DNA of 64,000 bases from G963662985 sp963662985 (lineage in GTDB: Bacteria > Chloroflexota > Anaerolineae > Anaerolineales > UBA11579). Shown piece after piece: positions 62,968 through 64,000 of this stretch (position 1 is the first letter of the stretch; every line of letters starts with the position of its first letter). The notes under the pieces were generated by a model. It was not told where the DNA came from, searched no databases, and was given only the letters and a program-made list of their open reading frames with translations. Location: NCBI GenBank assembly GCA_963662985.1, contig OY760067.1, positions 1,302,001 through 1,366,000 on the forward strand, in the 5' to 3' direction. Position numbers and translations under genes: made by a program.

Positions 62968-64000
62968 ATGGCTTTACGTGTTTATAATACATTATCACGA
63001 CAAAAAGAAGAATTTGAAACACTAGAACCCCATGTGGTGAAAATGTATGTGTGTGGACCAACGGTCTATGATGATGCACATATTGGGCATGCCATGTCTA
63101 GCTTGGTGTTTGATATTATCAAACGCTATTTGATTTTTAAGGGATATGATGTGCGTCATGTGATGAACTTCACTGATGTGGATGATAAGATTATCAATCG
63201 TGCGAATTATGAAAAGCGCGATCCCTTTGAATTATCCGCACACTATATCAAAGAATATTTACGCCATATGCAAGATTTGAATATCTTGCCTGCGACGGTA
63301 TATCCGCAAGCAACGCAAGAGATTGAACATATTATTGAGACGATCAGTGCTTTGATTGAAAAAGGGCATGCTTATGCCGCAGATGGCGATGTTTATTTTT
63401 CTGTGCCTACGGACGAGGATTATGGTAAGTTGAGTGGGCGCAAAACAGAAGATATGCAAGCTGGAGCACGGGTGGCAGTGGATGACCGCAAAGAAACGCC
63501 GATGGACTTCGCTTTGTGGAAAAGCGCAAAAGAAGGCGAACCGAGTTGGCCGAGTCCTTGGGGTAATGGACGTCCGGGATGGCATATTGAATGTTCGGTG
63601 ATGAGCTTGAATCATTTGGGTGAACAAATTGATATTCATGGCGGTGGTACGGATTTGATCTTCCCACATCATGAAAATGAAATTGCACAGAGTGAATGTT
63701 ATACAGACAAACAATTTGCTACTTATTGGATTCATAATGGGATGCTGCAATTTGATGGTGAAAAGATGTCTAAATCTTTGGGCAATATGATCACGATCGA
63801 CCAATTTTTGAAAGAACATGAAGCAAATGTGATGCGCATGTTGATTTTGACCTCCAATTATCGTCATCCTTTAAAATATAGTGAAAAGATTTTGGAACAA
63901 ACTGAAAAATCATTGGAGCGTTTGCGCTCAGCTTTGAAGCCTGAATTGCCGGGAGCAAATGGCATGGATGAAGATTCAAGCGCATTATTAGCGAATGAAA
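62968..64000 (+). CDS. cysS: Cysteinyl-tRNA synthetase, 3' end outside window
   Basis: The frame runs open from the ATG at 62968 (AGAGGT upstream) to the right edge, giving the first 344 residues of a class I synthetase. It shows MYVCGPTVYD with zinc ligand Cys29, HIGH at 38-41, WHIECSVM and GGTDLIFPHHENE for the remaining zinc ligands, and GEKMSKSLGN near 264-273. Only the C-terminal helical and anticodon-binding part is missing. Neighbour and spacing fit a PIN/TRAM-cysS operon. Confidence 0.96.
   Translation, partial: MALRVYNTLSRQKEEFETLEPHVVKMYVCGPTVYDDAHIGHAMSSLVFDIIKRYLIFKGYDVRHVMNFTDVDDKIINRANYEKRDPFELSAHYIKEYLRHMQDLNILPATVYPQATQEIEHIIETISALIEKGHAYAADGDVYFSVPTDEDYGKLSGRKTEDMQAGARVAVDDRKETPMDFALWKSAKEGEPSWPSPWGNGRPGWHIECSVMSLNHLGEQIDIHGGGTDLIFPHHENEIAQSECYTDKQFATYWIHNGMLQFDGEKMSKSLGNMITIDQFLKEHEANVMRMLILTSNYRHPLKYSEKILEQTEKSLERLRSALKPELPGANGMDEDSSALLANE

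Noticed and set aside
1..64000. CRISPR array, rRNA operon, integrase, intact transposase or prophage
   Set aside because: No regularly spaced direct repeats, rRNA sequence, or recombinase, capsid or tail genes were found on either strand.

Overview
The window reads as part of a bacterial chromosome, most likely from a Chloroflexota (Anaerolineae-type) organism. The hints are a lipoprotein with a lectin-like C-terminal domain of a kind common in that class, a GNAT protein overlapping an R3H/AAA ATPase gene, a PIN/TRAM protein directly before cysS, ClpC rather than ClpB, MutS2, and no outer-membrane genes. This assignment is inference from gene content; there is no rRNA in the window. Housekeeping genes have mid-40s G+C with TTG as the dominant leucine codon. 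Several short islands (1-2.4 kb, 8.6-12.6 kb, 25.1-25.7 kb, 42.8-43.6 kb) are far more A+T-rich and hold hypothetical or defence-like genes. The + strand is G-rich even across many minus-strand genes, so + is probably the leading strand over most of the window.

Layout. 0-2.4 kb: the 3' part of a Roco GTPase gene and a convergent membrane protein. 2.4-5 kb: minus-strand molybdoenzyme, metallo-hydrolase, LRR protein and lipoprotein genes. 5-5.7 kb: a gene-free stretch with DnaA-box-like sites, then tRNA-Leu(CAA). 5.7-8.6 kb: ychF and pepF. 8.6-12.7 kb: an accessory island with a SIR2-domain gene coupled to a small helical gene, then two paralogous secreted-protein genes bracketed by two copies of a ~100 bp multi-hairpin repeat. 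12.7-18 kb: zinc-ribbon membrane protein, membrane-bound XRE regulator, uppP, lectin-like lipoprotein, deoxynucleoside kinase and nucleotidyltransferase. 18-22.4 kb: a minus-strand cluster of ABC exporter, YhfC-type membrane protease, zinc-ribbon membrane protein, DUF4177 protein and a YtrA-type GntR regulator, with three ParB (parS) palindromes inside it.

22.5-27 kb: GNAT, R3H-AAA ATPase, small membrane protein, tmk and gmk. 27-33 kb: a complete hypABFCDE set for [NiFe]-hydrogenase maturation, with no hydrogenase structural genes in view. 33-36.5 kb: two tandem nitroreductases, an acidic-tailed protein, hpt and an SDR. 36.5-39 kb: minus-strand RNA methyltransferase, macrodomain protein and Gfo/Idh/MocA oxidoreductase. 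39-43.6 kb: EamA transporter, M29 aminopeptidase, a tandem pair of an unrecognised anchored family, and an A+T-rich membrane protein. 43.6-48.5 kb: minus-strand clpC, AAC(3)-like, M23 peptidase and YbaK-type genes. 48.5-55.4 kb: a DUF4405-like membrane protein with two Cys-rich EF-hand-like modules, a Ca2+-type P-ATPase, a CbpA-type DnaJ and HtrA. 55.4-61.7 kb: minus-strand DUF5680, a GlpA/GlpB/DUF1667-like oxidoreductase trio, and mutS2. 61.9-64 kb: PIN/TRAM protein and the 5' part of cysS.

The most notable items are the triple parS cluster, the two-gene SIR2 unit, the paired palindromic repeats and the Cys/EF-hand membrane protein. No CRISPR array, prophage or intact transposase was seen.
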